Origin: a bacterium
GTDB taxonomy: Bacteria; Armatimonadota; Fimbriimonadia; Fimbriimonadales; Fimbriimonadaceae
Reading direction: 5' to 3'
Assembly (NCBI GenBank): GCA_027483535.1
Contig: JAIXUN010000003.1
Span: 496,001 to 560,000 of the forward strand
Length of the DNA stretch: 64,000 nt
Part shown: piece by piece, positions 10,035-18,099 of the stretch
Layout: each line of letters starts with the position of its first letter
Numbering within the stretch: position 1 is the stretch's first letter
Made by a program: the position numbers and the translations under genes
Notes under the pieces: model-generated
What the model was told of the DNA's origin: nothing
The model's database searches: none
The model's input: the letters and a program-made list of their open reading frames with translations, nothing else

Positions 10035-11111
10035 ATGGCTAAATCTCGAACCATCGAATACCTAAACGAACGGTTGGGTATGGACCAGTGGATCGCCTTC
10101 GCGAAGAAGAAGACGGTTCCGGCTCACCGACATTCATTTTGGTACTACTGGGGCGGCATCTCGATGCTTGGATTCCTTGTCCAAGTCGTTACGGGCGTTC
10201 TGCTCCTCATCTACTACAAGCCCGGTCCTGAGGCTTACGAATCTGTCCGGCAGATCACTTACGACATTCATTTCGGCTGGTTGATCCGCTCGGCGCACAA
10301 CTGGTCGGCGAACCTGTTCATCTTTGCCGTGTTCGTTCACATGTTCTCCGTCTACTTCATGAAGGCGTACAAGAAGCCTCGTGAATTCGGATGGTGGTCG
10401 GGCATGTTGCTCCTGTTCATTGGACTTATGTTCGGATTCAGCGGCTACCTACTGCCGATGGACGACTTGGCCTTCTTTGCGACCAAAGTCGGTCTAGAGA
10501 TTCCGAACAGCGTTCCGGTGGTTGGACCCACGATCGCCAACCTGCTGCGCGGCGGCTTGGAAGTTACCGAACTCACGGTTCAGCGCTTCTTTGCTCTGCA
10601 CGCGGTGGTGTTGCCTCTGCTGTTCATTCCGCTTCTCATGTTCCACCTGTATCTGGTGCAACAACACGGCAACGCCCTTCCGCCCAGTGAGGAAGAGGTT
10701 CCCGTTGAAAAGCGAAAGACCATTCCGTTCTTCCCGAACTTCCTTGCCAAGGACTTGGCCATGTGGCTCATCGCTCTGAACGCGATTGCACTCATGTCTT
10801 CCATGTTCCCGTGGCAACTCGGAACCCAAGCGGATCCGCTTGCTCCTGCCCCTAAGGGTATTCACCCTGAGTGGTACTTCATGAGCTCCTTCCAGGTGCT
10901 CAAGGTGATGGGCAACCTGTTCCCGGGAGTCGCGGGTGAGGTGATTGGCATGGGCATCTTTACCCTTGGCCTGATCCTCTGGTTCTTCATCCCGTTCTAC
11001 GACACGCAAAAAGCCTCTGGCAGGCGCGGTCGTCTAGCGCACTACTTCGGCTTGTTCGCTCTTGGCATCATCGTGCTCACGACTGCATGGGGCTTCTTGG
11101 CCGTTTCTTAA
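10035..11111 (+). CDS. cytochrome b of a bc-type complex (fused b6/subunit IV form)
   Basis: Membrane subunit of the quinol-oxidising complex, 358 residues and about 8 helices. The b6-like half keeps the bis-His pairs: HNWSANLFIFAVFVHMFSVY in helix B, and LHAVVLPLLFIPLLMFHLY in helix D. KKPREFGWWSG and FGFSGYLLPMDD match the Qo-site loop region. The subunit-IV-like half contains the Qo motif PEWYFMSSFQ. So this is a fused, single-chain form slightly shorter than mitochondrial cytochrome b. It sits between the Rieske gene and the CydA-like/cytochrome c fusion, with short gaps (15 and 12 bases), which suggests a single operon and complex. No separate cytochrome c1 gene is present. Confidence 0.93.
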   Translation: MAKSRTIEYLNERLGMDQWIAFAKKKTVPAHRHSFWYYWGGISMLGFLVQVVTGVLLLIYYKPGPEAYESVRQITYDIHFGWLIRSAHNWSANLFIFAVFVHMFSVYFMKAYKKPREFGWWSGMLLLFIGLMFGFSGYLLPMDDLAFFATKVGLEIPNSVPVVGPTIANLLRGGLEVTELTVQRFFALHAVVLPLLFIPLLMFHLYLVQQHGNALPPSEEEVPVEKRKTIPFFPNFLAKDLAMWLIALNAIALMSSMFPWQLGTQADPLAPAPKGIHPEWYFMSSFQVLKVMGNLFPGVAGEVIGMGIFTLGLILWFFIPFYDTQKASGRRGRLAHYFGLFALGIIVLTTAWGFLAVS

Positions 11112-11123
11112 GGAGATCACACT

Positions 11124-12599
11124 ATGAACTACCCTGTTTGGAATGTTCCCGTCATCGGTGGAGTCTGGGTGATCGGAATCATCGCGATTGTCCACATGAT
11201 GGTCGCCCTCTTTGCGGTCGGCGGCGGATTGTATCTGCCAATGGCCGAAGCGAAAGCAATGAGAGAAGGTCGAGAAAGCTGGATGCCTGTCATCAAAAAG
11301 CACTCTCGCTTCTTCATGATCCTCACCAATACCCTCGGTGCCGTGACAGGCGTCGGAATTTGGTTCGCCATCGGTCTGGTTCAGCCCGAGGCAACCAGCA
11401 CACTCATTCATAACTTCGTCTTTGGATGGGCGATGGAGTGGGTGTTCTTCATCATCGAACTCACCTCGGCGGCGGTGTACTACTACTCGTGGGACAGGAT
11501 TCCCAAAGAGCTTCACCTGAAGGTGGGTTGGCTCTATGCGATCGCCTCGTTCTGCACCCTCGTGATCATTAACGGCATCCTGTCGTTCATGCTCACCCCA
11601 GGTCAGTCATGGTTGGACGTAGCGGGTACGGGCCAAGAAGCCAGCAAATTCTGGATGGCGTTCTTCAACCCAACGTACTTCCCGAGCCTGGTCGTTCGAA
11701 TCCTGGTCTGCGTGGCTTTCGCAGGCATCTACGCACTGCTCTCCATCTCCCGCATGGAAGACGAGACGTTTGAGAAGAAGGGTCGAATCGCAATGACGCG
11801 ATGGAGCGCAAGCTGGTTGCTCCCGATCTTCACGCTCATGCCGATCGCCTTCCTGTGGTACTTCGCGATGATGCCGAACTTCAGCAAAGACCTGCTGCAA
11901 CTCGGCTTCTCCACCATCGGATCAGGAGCGTTCACGCAAGTCACGCGAATCGCTCTTGTCTCGCTGTTCACCACGGCGACGATTGCGGGAGTTGTCTACT
12001 TCTTTGCCTACAAGCATCCGAAGGAGTTCAGCCCAGGACACGCTTGGAGCATTGTGTTCCTTGCCCTAGCGGCAACCGGCAGCACCGAATACGCACGGGA
12101 GGCGATCCGCAAACCTTACGTCATCGGTGGGCACATGTACTCGAATAGCATTCGACGAAATGAGATCGCTGACTTCAACACCAAGGGATATCTCACGTCC
12201 AGCATGTGGGTGGCGAAAGATTCGCTCGATGAGCTTGCGAAAGGGAAGCTGATGTTCGCCGGACAGTGTCTGTCTTGCCACACCGAGACGGGCTACCGTT
12301 CGATGAAACGGTTGATTGGAGATCGCGATGCGGAGTCTGTTCTAAGCCTGCTCAACTCGTTGCACGAGGCAAAATCCGACAATCCGTACGTGAAGTACAT
12401 GCCTCCTCTGGTGGGCAAGAAGGATGAGATTCAAGCCCTCAGCCTTTACTTGGTGCACCTGACCAAAGCAGGAAAAGCCGGTGCAGAAACGGAGGAACCC
12501 GCAGTTGCCGCTACCGCGAAAACTGTTAAGGAATCGCCGAATCCCAAGGCGGCTCCGGTCAACCTGAACCCAGGTCCGGCGATGATTGGAATGAACTGA
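11124..12599 (+). CDS. cytochrome bd subunit I-like membrane protein fused to a C-terminal cytochrome c domain
   Basis: A 491-residue fusion. Residues about 1-370 form a CydA-like bundle of about nine helices: H24 in helix I (the position of the b595 ligand), WAMEWVFFIIEL with E105 and E112 close to E. coli E99/E107 (spaced 7 rather than 8), followed by YYYSWDRI as in CydA, and TEYAREAIRKPYVIGG like the EYGRQPW region. Residues about 371-435 are a mono-haem c domain with CLSCH at 382-386 and M426 as a possible sixth ligand. The tail is Ala/Pro-rich. Such CydA-superfamily members with c haems are known (OR-C group), but activity here is not established. A GGAGA ribosome site precedes the ATG. 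Role inferred: electron acceptor from the adjacent Rieske/cytochrome b, possibly reducing oxygen. Confidence 0.78.
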   Translation: MNYPVWNVPVIGGVWVIGIIAIVHMMVALFAVGGGLYLPMAEAKAMREGRESWMPVIKKHSRFFMILTNTLGAVTGVGIWFAIGLVQPEATSTLIHNFVFGWAMEWVFFIIELTSAAVYYYSWDRIPKELHLKVGWLYAIASFCTLVIINGILSFMLTPGQSWLDVAGTGQEASKFWMAFFNPTYFPSLVVRILVCVAFAGIYALLSISRMEDETFEKKGRIAMTRWSASWLLPIFTLMPIAFLWYFAMMPNFSKDLLQLGFSTIGSGAFTQVTRIALVSLFTTATIAGVVYFFAYKHPKEFSPGHAWSIVFLALAATGSTEYAREAIRKPYVIGGHMYSNSIRRNEIADFNTKGYLTSSMWVAKDSLDELAKGKLMFAGQCLSCHTETGYRSMKRLIGDRDAESVLSLLNSLHEAKSDNPYVKYMPPLVGKKDEIQALSLYLVHLTKAGKAGAETEEPAVAATAKTVKESPNPKAAPVNLNPGPAMIGMN

Positions 12600-12621
12600 C
12601 GAACCATCCCAAGATCGCGAT

Positions 12622-12657
12622 AGAGACCCCCCGAAGCAGTCGCTTCGGGGGGTCTCT
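12622..12657 (+). terminator. perfect 16-bp hairpin after the respiratory cluster
   Basis: Arms 12622-12637 and 12642-12657 are perfectly complementary, with the 4-nt loop AGTC. No T-run follows on either strand, so it may be a 3'-end stabiliser or Rho-assisted terminator rather than a classic intrinsic one. Confidence 0.6.
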
Positions 12658-12700
12658 GAAGTATTAAGACGGGTGCGAGCGAGTTCAACGCACCCGCTTC

Positions 12701-12717
12701 TTAACGATCTCTTAACA
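12701..12717 (+). promoter_or_regulatory. PhoP-type phosphate box upstream of pstS
   Basis: TTAACG-ATCTC-TTAACA: two direct hexamers 5 nt apart, matching the TTAACA-N5-TTAACA pattern known for PhoP boxes in Bacillus. It lies 33 bases before the pstS ATG. A 7-bp dyad (12671-12677 with 12689-12695) lies just upstream. Phosphate-starvation induction is inferred. Confidence 0.6.
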
Positions 12718-12750
12718 TTTCGTCGGTACCTTCCCAACCGGGTAACTACC

Positions 12751-13782
12751 ATGAAAATCCTGCGCTCTCTTGCAGCTTTCTCGCTTCTTGCCGTGATGAT
12801 TTCTGGCTGTGGAAACAATGGTTCCACTCCTGAGAATGCTTCCTCAACGGGTTCGGAAACATCCAACGCTCCTTCTGGTGAGAAGGTAGCCGGAAAGATT
12901 TCGATGGACGGTAGCAGCACCGTCGGTCCGGTCTCGGAAGCGATGGCTGAGGCATTCACCCAAGCGAACCCCGATGTTCAGATGGACGTTGCGGTTTCTG
13001 GAACGGGTGGCGGATTCAAGAAATTTGCGGCGGGCGAAATCGACATCGCCGGAGCGTCCCGACCCATCGAGGACAAAGAGATCGAAGCTTGCAAAGAGAA
13101 GGGCATCGAGTTCGTTGAGATCCCGATCGCTTTCGACGGACTCTCCGTTGTGGTCAACCCCCAGAACGATTGGGTTGAGGACATCACCGTTGCCGAGCTG
13201 AAGAAGATTTGGGAGCCCAAGAGCACCGTTAAGACTTGGAAAGACGTGAACCCTGCATGGCCCGCCGAGCCGATCAAGCTCTACGGTCCTGGCACCGATA
13301 GCGGCACGTTCGACTACTTCACCAAGGCGATCAACGGTAAGGAAAAGGAGAGCCGATCCGACTACCAAGCCTCCGAAGATGACAACACCCTTGTGACGGG
13401 CGTGAGCGGAGACAAGGGCGGACTCGGATACTTTGGCTACGCTTACTACGAGCAGAACAAGGACAAGCTCAAAGTCTTGAAGGTTGCAGGCGTGGCACCC
13501 TCCCCAGAATCCATTGGCGACGGCACGTACACTCCGCTCAGCCGACCACTGTTCTGGTACGTCAACACCAAGTCGCTCGACCGACCTGAGGTTCAAGCCT
13601 TCCTGAAGTTTGCGCTTGGAGACGGTACGAAGAACGTTTCTGAAGCGGGCTACATTTCGCTTCCGGCAGAAGCCTACAAGCTTGCTATGGAGCACATCAC
13701 GAGCAAGAAGACGGGTACGGCATTCAAGGGCGCTCAGCCTGGAATGAAGATTGAAGATATCCTGAAGGCTGAGAAGAAGTAA
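12751..13782 (+). CDS. pstS: phosphate ABC transporter, phosphate-binding lipoprotein
   Basis: High-affinity phosphate receptor of the PstSCAB importer, 343 residues. The signal peptide ends in a lipobox (VMISGC), so it is a lipoprotein. After a Ser/Gly/Asn-rich linker the mature fold starts with DGSSTVGPV, which supplies phosphate-binding residues; GTGGGFKKF and PGTDSGTFDYF are further binding loops of the family. The ATG at 12751 is chosen because it gives an intact signal peptide; a longer reading frame upstream would bury it. pstC follows after 9 bases. The PhoP-type box upstream predicts phosphate control. Confidence 0.95.
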   Translation: MKILRSLAAFSLLAVMISGCGNNGSTPENASSTGSETSNAPSGEKVAGKISMDGSSTVGPVSEAMAEAFTQANPDVQMDVAVSGTGGGFKKFAAGEIDIAGASRPIEDKEIEACKEKGIEFVEIPIAFDGLSVVVNPQNDWVEDITVAELKKIWEPKSTVKTWKDVNPAWPAEPIKLYGPGTDSGTFDYFTKAINGKEKESRSDYQASEDDNTLVTGVSGDKGGLGYFGYAYYEQNKDKLKVLKVAGVAPSPESIGDGTYTPLSRPLFWYVNTKSLDRPEVQAFLKFALGDGTKNVSEAGYISLPAEAYKLAMEHITSKKTGTAFKGAQPGMKIEDILKAEKK

Positions 13783-13791
13783 GGACCTTTC

Positions 13792-14718
13792 ATGGCAGTA
13801 GTGTCTCCCTCGTTCTCCCGGTATTCCGGTAGGGGTTCTCGCAACAAGGCGAAAGAATGGATCATTCTCGCCGTGTGCTTCCTCTGCGCCGCGGTTTCGA
13901 TTCTCGTTACCGCCGGGATCATCGGTGTTCTTTCGAGGGAGGCATTTATGTTCTTCAGCAAGGTGAGCTTCGGGGAGTTCTTCGGAACGACCGAATGGTC
14001 GCCGTTGGTGAAGCCTCAAAAGTTTGGTGTGTGGCCCTTGGTCACGGGCACCTTGATGATCACCATCGGATCGGCGTTGATCGCGGTTCCGCTTGGGTTG
14101 ATGTCGGCGATCTATCTGAGTGAGTACGCTCATCCGAAGGCGCGGGCAGTTCTGAAGCCGATTCTGGAAGTTCTGGCGGGCATTCCCACCGTCGTCTACG
14201 GCTACTTCGCGCTGTTTACGATCACCCCGGCGCTGCAATCGGTTTTCAAAAACGTTCAGGTTTACAACGCGGCATCCGGCGCGATCGTCGTTGGCGTCAT
14301 GATCCTCCCGCTGGTTTCCTCTCTGTGTGAGGACGCCCTCACAGCGGTACCCAAAGCGCTTCGAGAAGGTGCGTATGGGCTCGGAGCGACGAAGATGGAG
14401 GTCACGATGAAGATCGTGGTTCCCTCTGCTCTTTCGGGCATCATGGCAGCCGTGATCCTCGCCATTAGCCGCGCGATCGGGGAAACGATGGCGGTGACTT
14501 TGGCTTCTGGAATGAACCCGAAGCTCACTCTGAACCCGGCGGAGAGCATCCAGACGATGACCGCTTACATCGTTCAGATTTCGAAGGGCGACACGCCAAA
14601 CGGAACCCTGGAGTTCCAAACGATCTTCGCGGTGGGTGTCACTCTGTTTGCCACCACCTACGTTCTCAACGTCCTTGCCAATCGATTGGTCAAAAGATTC
14701 CGGCAGGTGTACGCCTAA
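13792..14718 (+). CDS. pstC: phosphate ABC transporter permease PstC
   Basis: One of two inner-membrane permeases of the phosphate importer, 308 residues with about six helices. It has the usual PstC features: [24 protein letters not shown], the [12 protein letters not shown] segment, and the EAA-type coupling loop ([20 protein letters not shown]) that docks on the ATPase, then [11 protein letters not shown]. It follows pstS by 9 bases and precedes pstA by 12, indicating one transcript. Confidence 0.95.
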   Translation: MAVVSPSFSRYSGRGSRNKAKEWIILAVCFLCAAVSILVTAGIIGVLSREAFMFFSKVSFGEFFGTTEWSPLVKPQKFGVWPLVTGTLMITIGSALIAVPLGLMSAIYLSEYAHPKARAVLKPILEVLAGIPTVVYGYFALFTITPALQSVFKNVQVYNAASGAIVVGVMILPLVSSLCEDALTAVPKALREGAYGLGATKMEVTMKIVVPSALSGIMAAVILAISRAIGETMAVTLASGMNPKLTLNPAESIQTMTAYIVQISKGDTPNGTLEFQTIFAVGVTLFATTYVLNVLANRLVKRFRQVYA

Positions 14719-14730
14719 GGGGCATCGGAT

Positions 14731-15654
14731 ATGTCGACTTCGCTCAAGCCTCCGAAGGAAACAATCTCAGCCGCGGTTATCGAGGTGCCTGAAGAGTTGC
14801 GCTGGCAACTTCCGTTTTGGCGTCGATTTTTCAATAAGTTGTTCGGGGCATTTTGCTTCACGGCACTGGCCATAGCGGGTGTGCTCCTTGTTTACTTGCT
14901 GTTCTCGATCTTCCGAGATGGCTTTGGGCGACTGAGTCAGCAGTTCTTTGAGTCCTTCCCTTCCTCCAGGCCACAAAGAGCGGGCGTGAAGGTGGCGCTG
15001 ATGGGATCACTTTGGGTGGTCGCATTGACGGCAATCATCGCGGTGCCAATGGGGGTCGCAGCGGCCATTTACCTGGAAGAATTCAATACGAAACGAAACA
15101 AACTCGTCGAGTTCATCCAGTTGAACATCGCCAATCTGGCAGGTGTTCCGAGCATCGTTTACGGACTTCTTGGCTTAGCGGTCTTTGTTCGCTGGATGGC
15201 GCTGGATCGGAGTGTGATCTCGGGAGCGCTGACGATGTCGCTGCTGATTTTGCCCACGATCATCCTTGTCTCCCAGGAAGCGCTCAAAGCGGTTCCCAAG
15301 AGCTATCGAGAGGCCTCTCTGGCACTAGGAGCGACGAAGTGGCAGACCATTCGACGCCAAGTGTTGCCTTCCGCAGCCCCTGGAATTTTGACCGGCATCA
15401 TTCTTTCTATCTCCCGAGCTATCGGCGAGACGGCTCCGCTGATCACGATCGGTGCGGTCACCTACATCAACTTCGTTCCGAAAGACGTCAAATCGCGATT
15501 CACCGTCTTGCCGATTCAGATCTTCGAATGGTCTGGGCGGCCTCAAAAGGGTTTCCACGAGAACGCAGCGGCGGCGATTATTGTGTTGCTCGCCGTTCTC
15601 TTGCTCATGAACAGCCTCGCGATTCTGCTTCGACAAAGAGCAACTCGGCGGTAA
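14731..15654 (+). CDS. pstA: phosphate ABC transporter permease PstA
   Basis: Second permease of the phosphate importer, 307 residues. The PstA pattern is clear: an N-terminal cytoplasmic segment, helix I near residues 45-70, GVPSIVYGLLGLAVF, the coupling loop SYREASLALGATKWQTIRR, and [16 protein letters not shown]. It is the last pst gene here. The ATPase PstB and regulator PhoU, commonly next in the operon, are missing and must be encoded elsewhere if the transporter works. The next gene is an unrelated peptidase. Confidence 0.95.
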   Translation: MSTSLKPPKETISAAVIEVPEELRWQLPFWRRFFNKLFGAFCFTALAIAGVLLVYLLFSIFRDGFGRLSQQFFESFPSSRPQRAGVKVALMGSLWVVALTAIIAVPMGVAAAIYLEEFNTKRNKLVEFIQLNIANLAGVPSIVYGLLGLAVFVRWMALDRSVISGALTMSLLILPTIILVSQEALKAVPKSYREASLALGATKWQTIRRQVLPSAAPGILTGIILSISRAIGETAPLITIGAVTYINFVPKDVKSRFTVLPIQIFEWSGRPQKGFHENAAAAIIVLLAVLLLMNSLAILLRQRATRR

Positions 15655-15697
15655 GAATTCAGGCGAATCGTCGCACTGGAATTATTCGCAAAATCGG

Positions 15698-15703
15698 TAT
15701 TAT
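15698..15703 (+). promoter_or_regulatory. -10 hexamer, probable leaderless promoter of the M42 peptidase gene
   Basis: TATTAT, then 6 nt (CCGGCT), then ATG at 15710. No ribosome site lies between. Confidence 0.5.
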
Positions 15704-15709
15704 CCGGCT

Positions 15710-16786
15710 ATGAGACCGGAGTCTTTCGAATTTTTCAAGGCGATCGTAAACGTGCCGAGCCCTTCGGGGTTTGAAGAGCGCGCGGCAGAGGTTTATAGAG
15801 GCTATACCCAAGCCTATGCCGACAAGATCGCTACCGACGTTCACGGGAACGTCGCCGCCATCCTAAACCCCGAGGCGGAGATGAAAATCATGCTTGCGGG
15901 GCACATGGATGAAATCGGTTTCCTGATTCACTACATCTCTGAAGAAGGACTCCTTTACTTCAGCACCATCGGTGGACACGATTCGGTGATTCCGGTCGGC
16001 CAGCGTGTTTGGGTTCACGGAAAAGAAAAGGTCGCGGGCGTCATTGGTAGAAAGGCGATTCACCTGTTGAAGGATGAGGAGCGCAAGCGAAAGCCGGAAA
16101 TCGACGATCTCTGGATCGATATCGGCGCAACCTCCCGAGCTGAAGTAGAAGAGTTCATCTCGCTCGGCGATTGCGTGACCTACCAGTACGAGTTCCAGAT
16201 GCTGAGGGGCGATCGGGCAACGGCGCGAGGCTTCGACAACAAGATGGGATCGTTCATCGTTGCCGAGGCTCTGCGACTGCTCAAAGAAGAGGGCGGACTC
16301 GACCCCAATGTTGGCGTTTATGCGGTTGCGACCGTCCAGGAAGAAATCGGACTTCGCGGTGCTCGAACCTCCAGTTATTGGATCAATGCTCAGTCCGGTC
16401 TTGCGGTCGATGTGAACCATGCGATTGACTATCCGAGCGTGAGCAAGACCAAGTACGGTCAGTTGGACACGGGCAAGGGTCCGTCGGTCATGCGCGGTGC
16501 GAATGCCAATCCGATCGTCTTCAACATGATTCGAGAAGCGTGCGCCAAGGAAGACATTCCGTATCAGGTCGACGTCACGGCAGGAGGCACGGGGACCGAC
16601 GGAAATGCCATGCAGTTGAATCGGGCGGGCATGGCGGTTGGAATCGTTGGCGTGCCGCTTCGGTACATGCACACTCCGTGCGAAGTGCTATCGCTGACCG
16701 ACGTCGAGAACTGCGCCCGGCTCATGGCGGCGTACTGTCGATCGGTTACCCCTTCGACAGATTTCACACCGAGAATTCTGTCGTAG
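15710..16786 (+). CDS. M42 family metallo-aminopeptidase
   Basis: Cytosolic zinc or cobalt aminopeptidase of the M42 (FrvX/TET, glutamyl aminopeptidase) family, 358 residues, the usual length. Metal and catalytic motifs are all seen: LAGHMDEIGF (His ligand and catalytic Asp), RGFDNKMGS (bridging Asp), VQEEIGLRGA (general-base Glu and Glu ligand), AVDVNHAID (Asp ligand), and YMHTPCEV (last His ligand). Such enzymes often form 12-mers that finish off peptides made by the proteasome or other proteases. The -10 hexamer just before the ATG suggests an independent, leaderless transcript. Confidence 0.92.
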   Translation: MRPESFEFFKAIVNVPSPSGFEERAAEVYRGYTQAYADKIATDVHGNVAAILNPEAEMKIMLAGHMDEIGFLIHYISEEGLLYFSTIGGHDSVIPVGQRVWVHGKEKVAGVIGRKAIHLLKDEERKRKPEIDDLWIDIGATSRAEVEEFISLGDCVTYQYEFQMLRGDRATARGFDNKMGSFIVAEALRLLKEEGGLDPNVGVYAVATVQEEIGLRGARTSSYWINAQSGLAVDVNHAIDYPSVSKTKYGQLDTGKGPSVMRGANANPIVFNMIREACAKEDIPYQVDVTAGGTGTDGNAMQLNRAGMAVGIVGVPLRYMHTPCEVLSLTDVENCARLMAAYCRSVTPSTDFTPRILS

Positions 16787-16801
16787 GCCAAGCCATCTAA
16801 C

Positions 16802-16838
16802 GGGGAGGAGACGCAATGTTTGTGCCGTTCACCTCCCC
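16802..16838 (+). terminator. weak terminator-like hairpin after the M42 gene
   Basis: GGGGAGG (16802-16808) pairs with CCTCCCC (16832-16838) over a 23-nt loop. No T-run follows. Confidence 0.3.
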
Positions 16839-16945
16839 AAGGCTTCATCTTGAGATTTCAAGTAACTTTGCCGGTAAAGAACCCATGAGGCTCTGCTAGA
16901 CTTATGAAGTCGTGAGCAAAGGTGCTTGCGCGCAAAGTGTTTCTC

Positions 16946-17614
16946 ATGAAAAGGCTTGGTTTAGCAATCATTTTGGGCTCCGTCGCTGCATTCTCGCAGG
17001 CGGGTCTTATCGACAACTTCACGCAGGGTTCCTACGATACGGGACTTCTCACCACGGGCAGCAATTTTCAGTGGGTAAATGCGGCTAACGTTCCTGGTGG
17101 CGTTCGAGCTCACTACTTTGAGATCGAGTCCAATGACATTGGAGACGACGGACGTGCACGAACCTTCCTCGGCCCGGGAATCTTCTCGGTAACCAGCGGA
17201 GCGGGTGTGGATGTCTACGCAGAAATTGGTTACGGCTTCAATACAGGATCTGCAAGCCCCAACCTTCCGCTCAACCTCGATTTTTCGGGTACTCCGATTT
17301 TCTCTTTGGATGTTCGAAGCACTGACGTTGCGGTTCCTTACACGGTCATCCTCGGATCGACCACTCTTGGACTTTCGGCTCAGCGCAACGGGTTCCTTCC
17401 TGGCGCGGTTACCCCGTCCATGAATGCGGTTGCAACCCTCGATTTCTCCGGCGAATCGTTCCTGAACGATGTTGACTTCATCTTCATCGCTTTCGACCCG
17501 GTAGTTGGTGGCGACTTCTCGATCACCAAGATCCAAACCGTTCCTGAGCCCGGTACCATCGCAGGCGTTGGTCTCGCGTTGGCAGCATTCGCTCGCCGAC
17601 GAAAGAAGGCCTAA
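16946..17614 (+). CDS. PEP-CTERM protein, paralogue of the one at 20426
   Basis: Secreted protein of 222 residues with a signal peptide (residues 1-19, ending FSQA) and a PEP-CTERM tail: VPEPGTIAGVGLALAAFARRRKK. The body aligns along its full length with the protein at 20426; shared strings include YDTGLLTTGSN, NVPGG, IESNDIGDDGRARTF and the late SF-DPVVGGDFSITK. It is likely a beta-rich surface or matrix protein. The ATG at 16946 is preferred to the upstream GTG at 16922 because it begins the signal peptide. A strong terminator follows. No enzyme motif is visible. Confidence 0.85.
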   Translation: MKRLGLAIILGSVAAFSQAGLIDNFTQGSYDTGLLTTGSNFQWVNAANVPGGVRAHYFEIESNDIGDDGRARTFLGPGIFSVTSGAGVDVYAEIGYGFNTGSASPNLPLNLDFSGTPIFSLDVRSTDVAVPYTVILGSTTLGLSAQRNGFLPGAVTPSMNAVATLDFSGESFLNDVDFIFIAFDPVVGGDFSITKIQTVPEPGTIAGVGLALAAFARRRKKA

Positions 17615-17635
17615 AAGGAAAAGCACCAAGCATTG

Positions 17636-17667
17636 GGGCTCTGAGGGTTTCCTCAGGGCCCTTTTTG
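17636..17667 (+). terminator. intrinsic terminator after the PEP-CTERM gene
   Basis: An 11-pair stem (17636-17646 with 17651-17661, one G-T), loop GTTT, followed by TTTTT. Confidence 0.85.
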
Positions 17668-18099
17668 TTTATGGTCCCCTACGTTTGGGTTGACCACATT
17701 TCACGCAGCGACTCCCGTGTGACAGTTGAGCAAAGGTCCCTGTGAGCCTTTTGCACACCGCTGAGGGGCTGTTTGAACCCTATGGCGTACACCGCCCTCC
17801 CCTCTGCAAACAGGATTCGAGCAATAGCCTGAGCGCGCCGCTCTATATCGCTGAAGGAGGTCACCGAGGTTCGAGAGCTGAGATATCTGTGAGGAGGACG
17901 GCCTAGAATCGCCTATTTTGCCCCGACCGTCGCTAAAACGTTTCTTAGCCTCAGAAACTATTTGGCTTGCTGAAACAAAGCAAAGCTAAGGCTTCTTTCG
18001 GTGGGTTGTTTGGGCCACCTTGAACGGGTGGTGCAGGCGATAAATTGCGAACGCATACTTCTTTTGTAGCATCTTCGCAAGAGATGTTTTAGAGGAGAA
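17668..18099 (+). other. 432-base intergenic region before the pseudopilin gene
   Basis: No convincing gene. A 61-codon open frame on the minus strand (17679-17864) has no recognisable motif and no ribosome site. The right half (about 17935-18037) holds the riboswitch-like structure listed separately, and GAGGAG at 18093 is the ribosome site of the pseudopilin gene. The left half shows nothing identifiable. Confidence 0.5.
17935..18037 (+). promoter_or_regulatory. candidate structured leader, possibly c-di-GMP-I (GEMM)-like riboswitch
   Basis: The leader has GCAAAGCTAAGGCT, similar to the conserved GCAAAGC-YA-RGG core of GEMM RNAs, after a hairpin-forming stretch, and a later GGTGG/CCACC hairpin (18000-18004 with 18015-18019). 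CCACCT (18015-18020) can instead pair with GGGTGG (18026-18031), so two exclusive hairpins exist, as in a switch. The 5' part of the GEMM consensus is not clearly matched, so the class is uncertain. Control of a pilin-like gene by c-di-GMP would fit known biology. Confidence 0.3.

Noticed and set aside
12844-14619. A 591-codon open frame antisense to pstS and pstC
   Set aside because: Its length comes from codon bias of the pst genes; the product has no motif and would oppose a clear operon.
17679-17864. A 61-codon open frame on the minus strand in the pseudopilin upstream region
   Set aside because: No ribosome site, promoter or recognisable motif; it lies in the leader region of a gene on the other strand.
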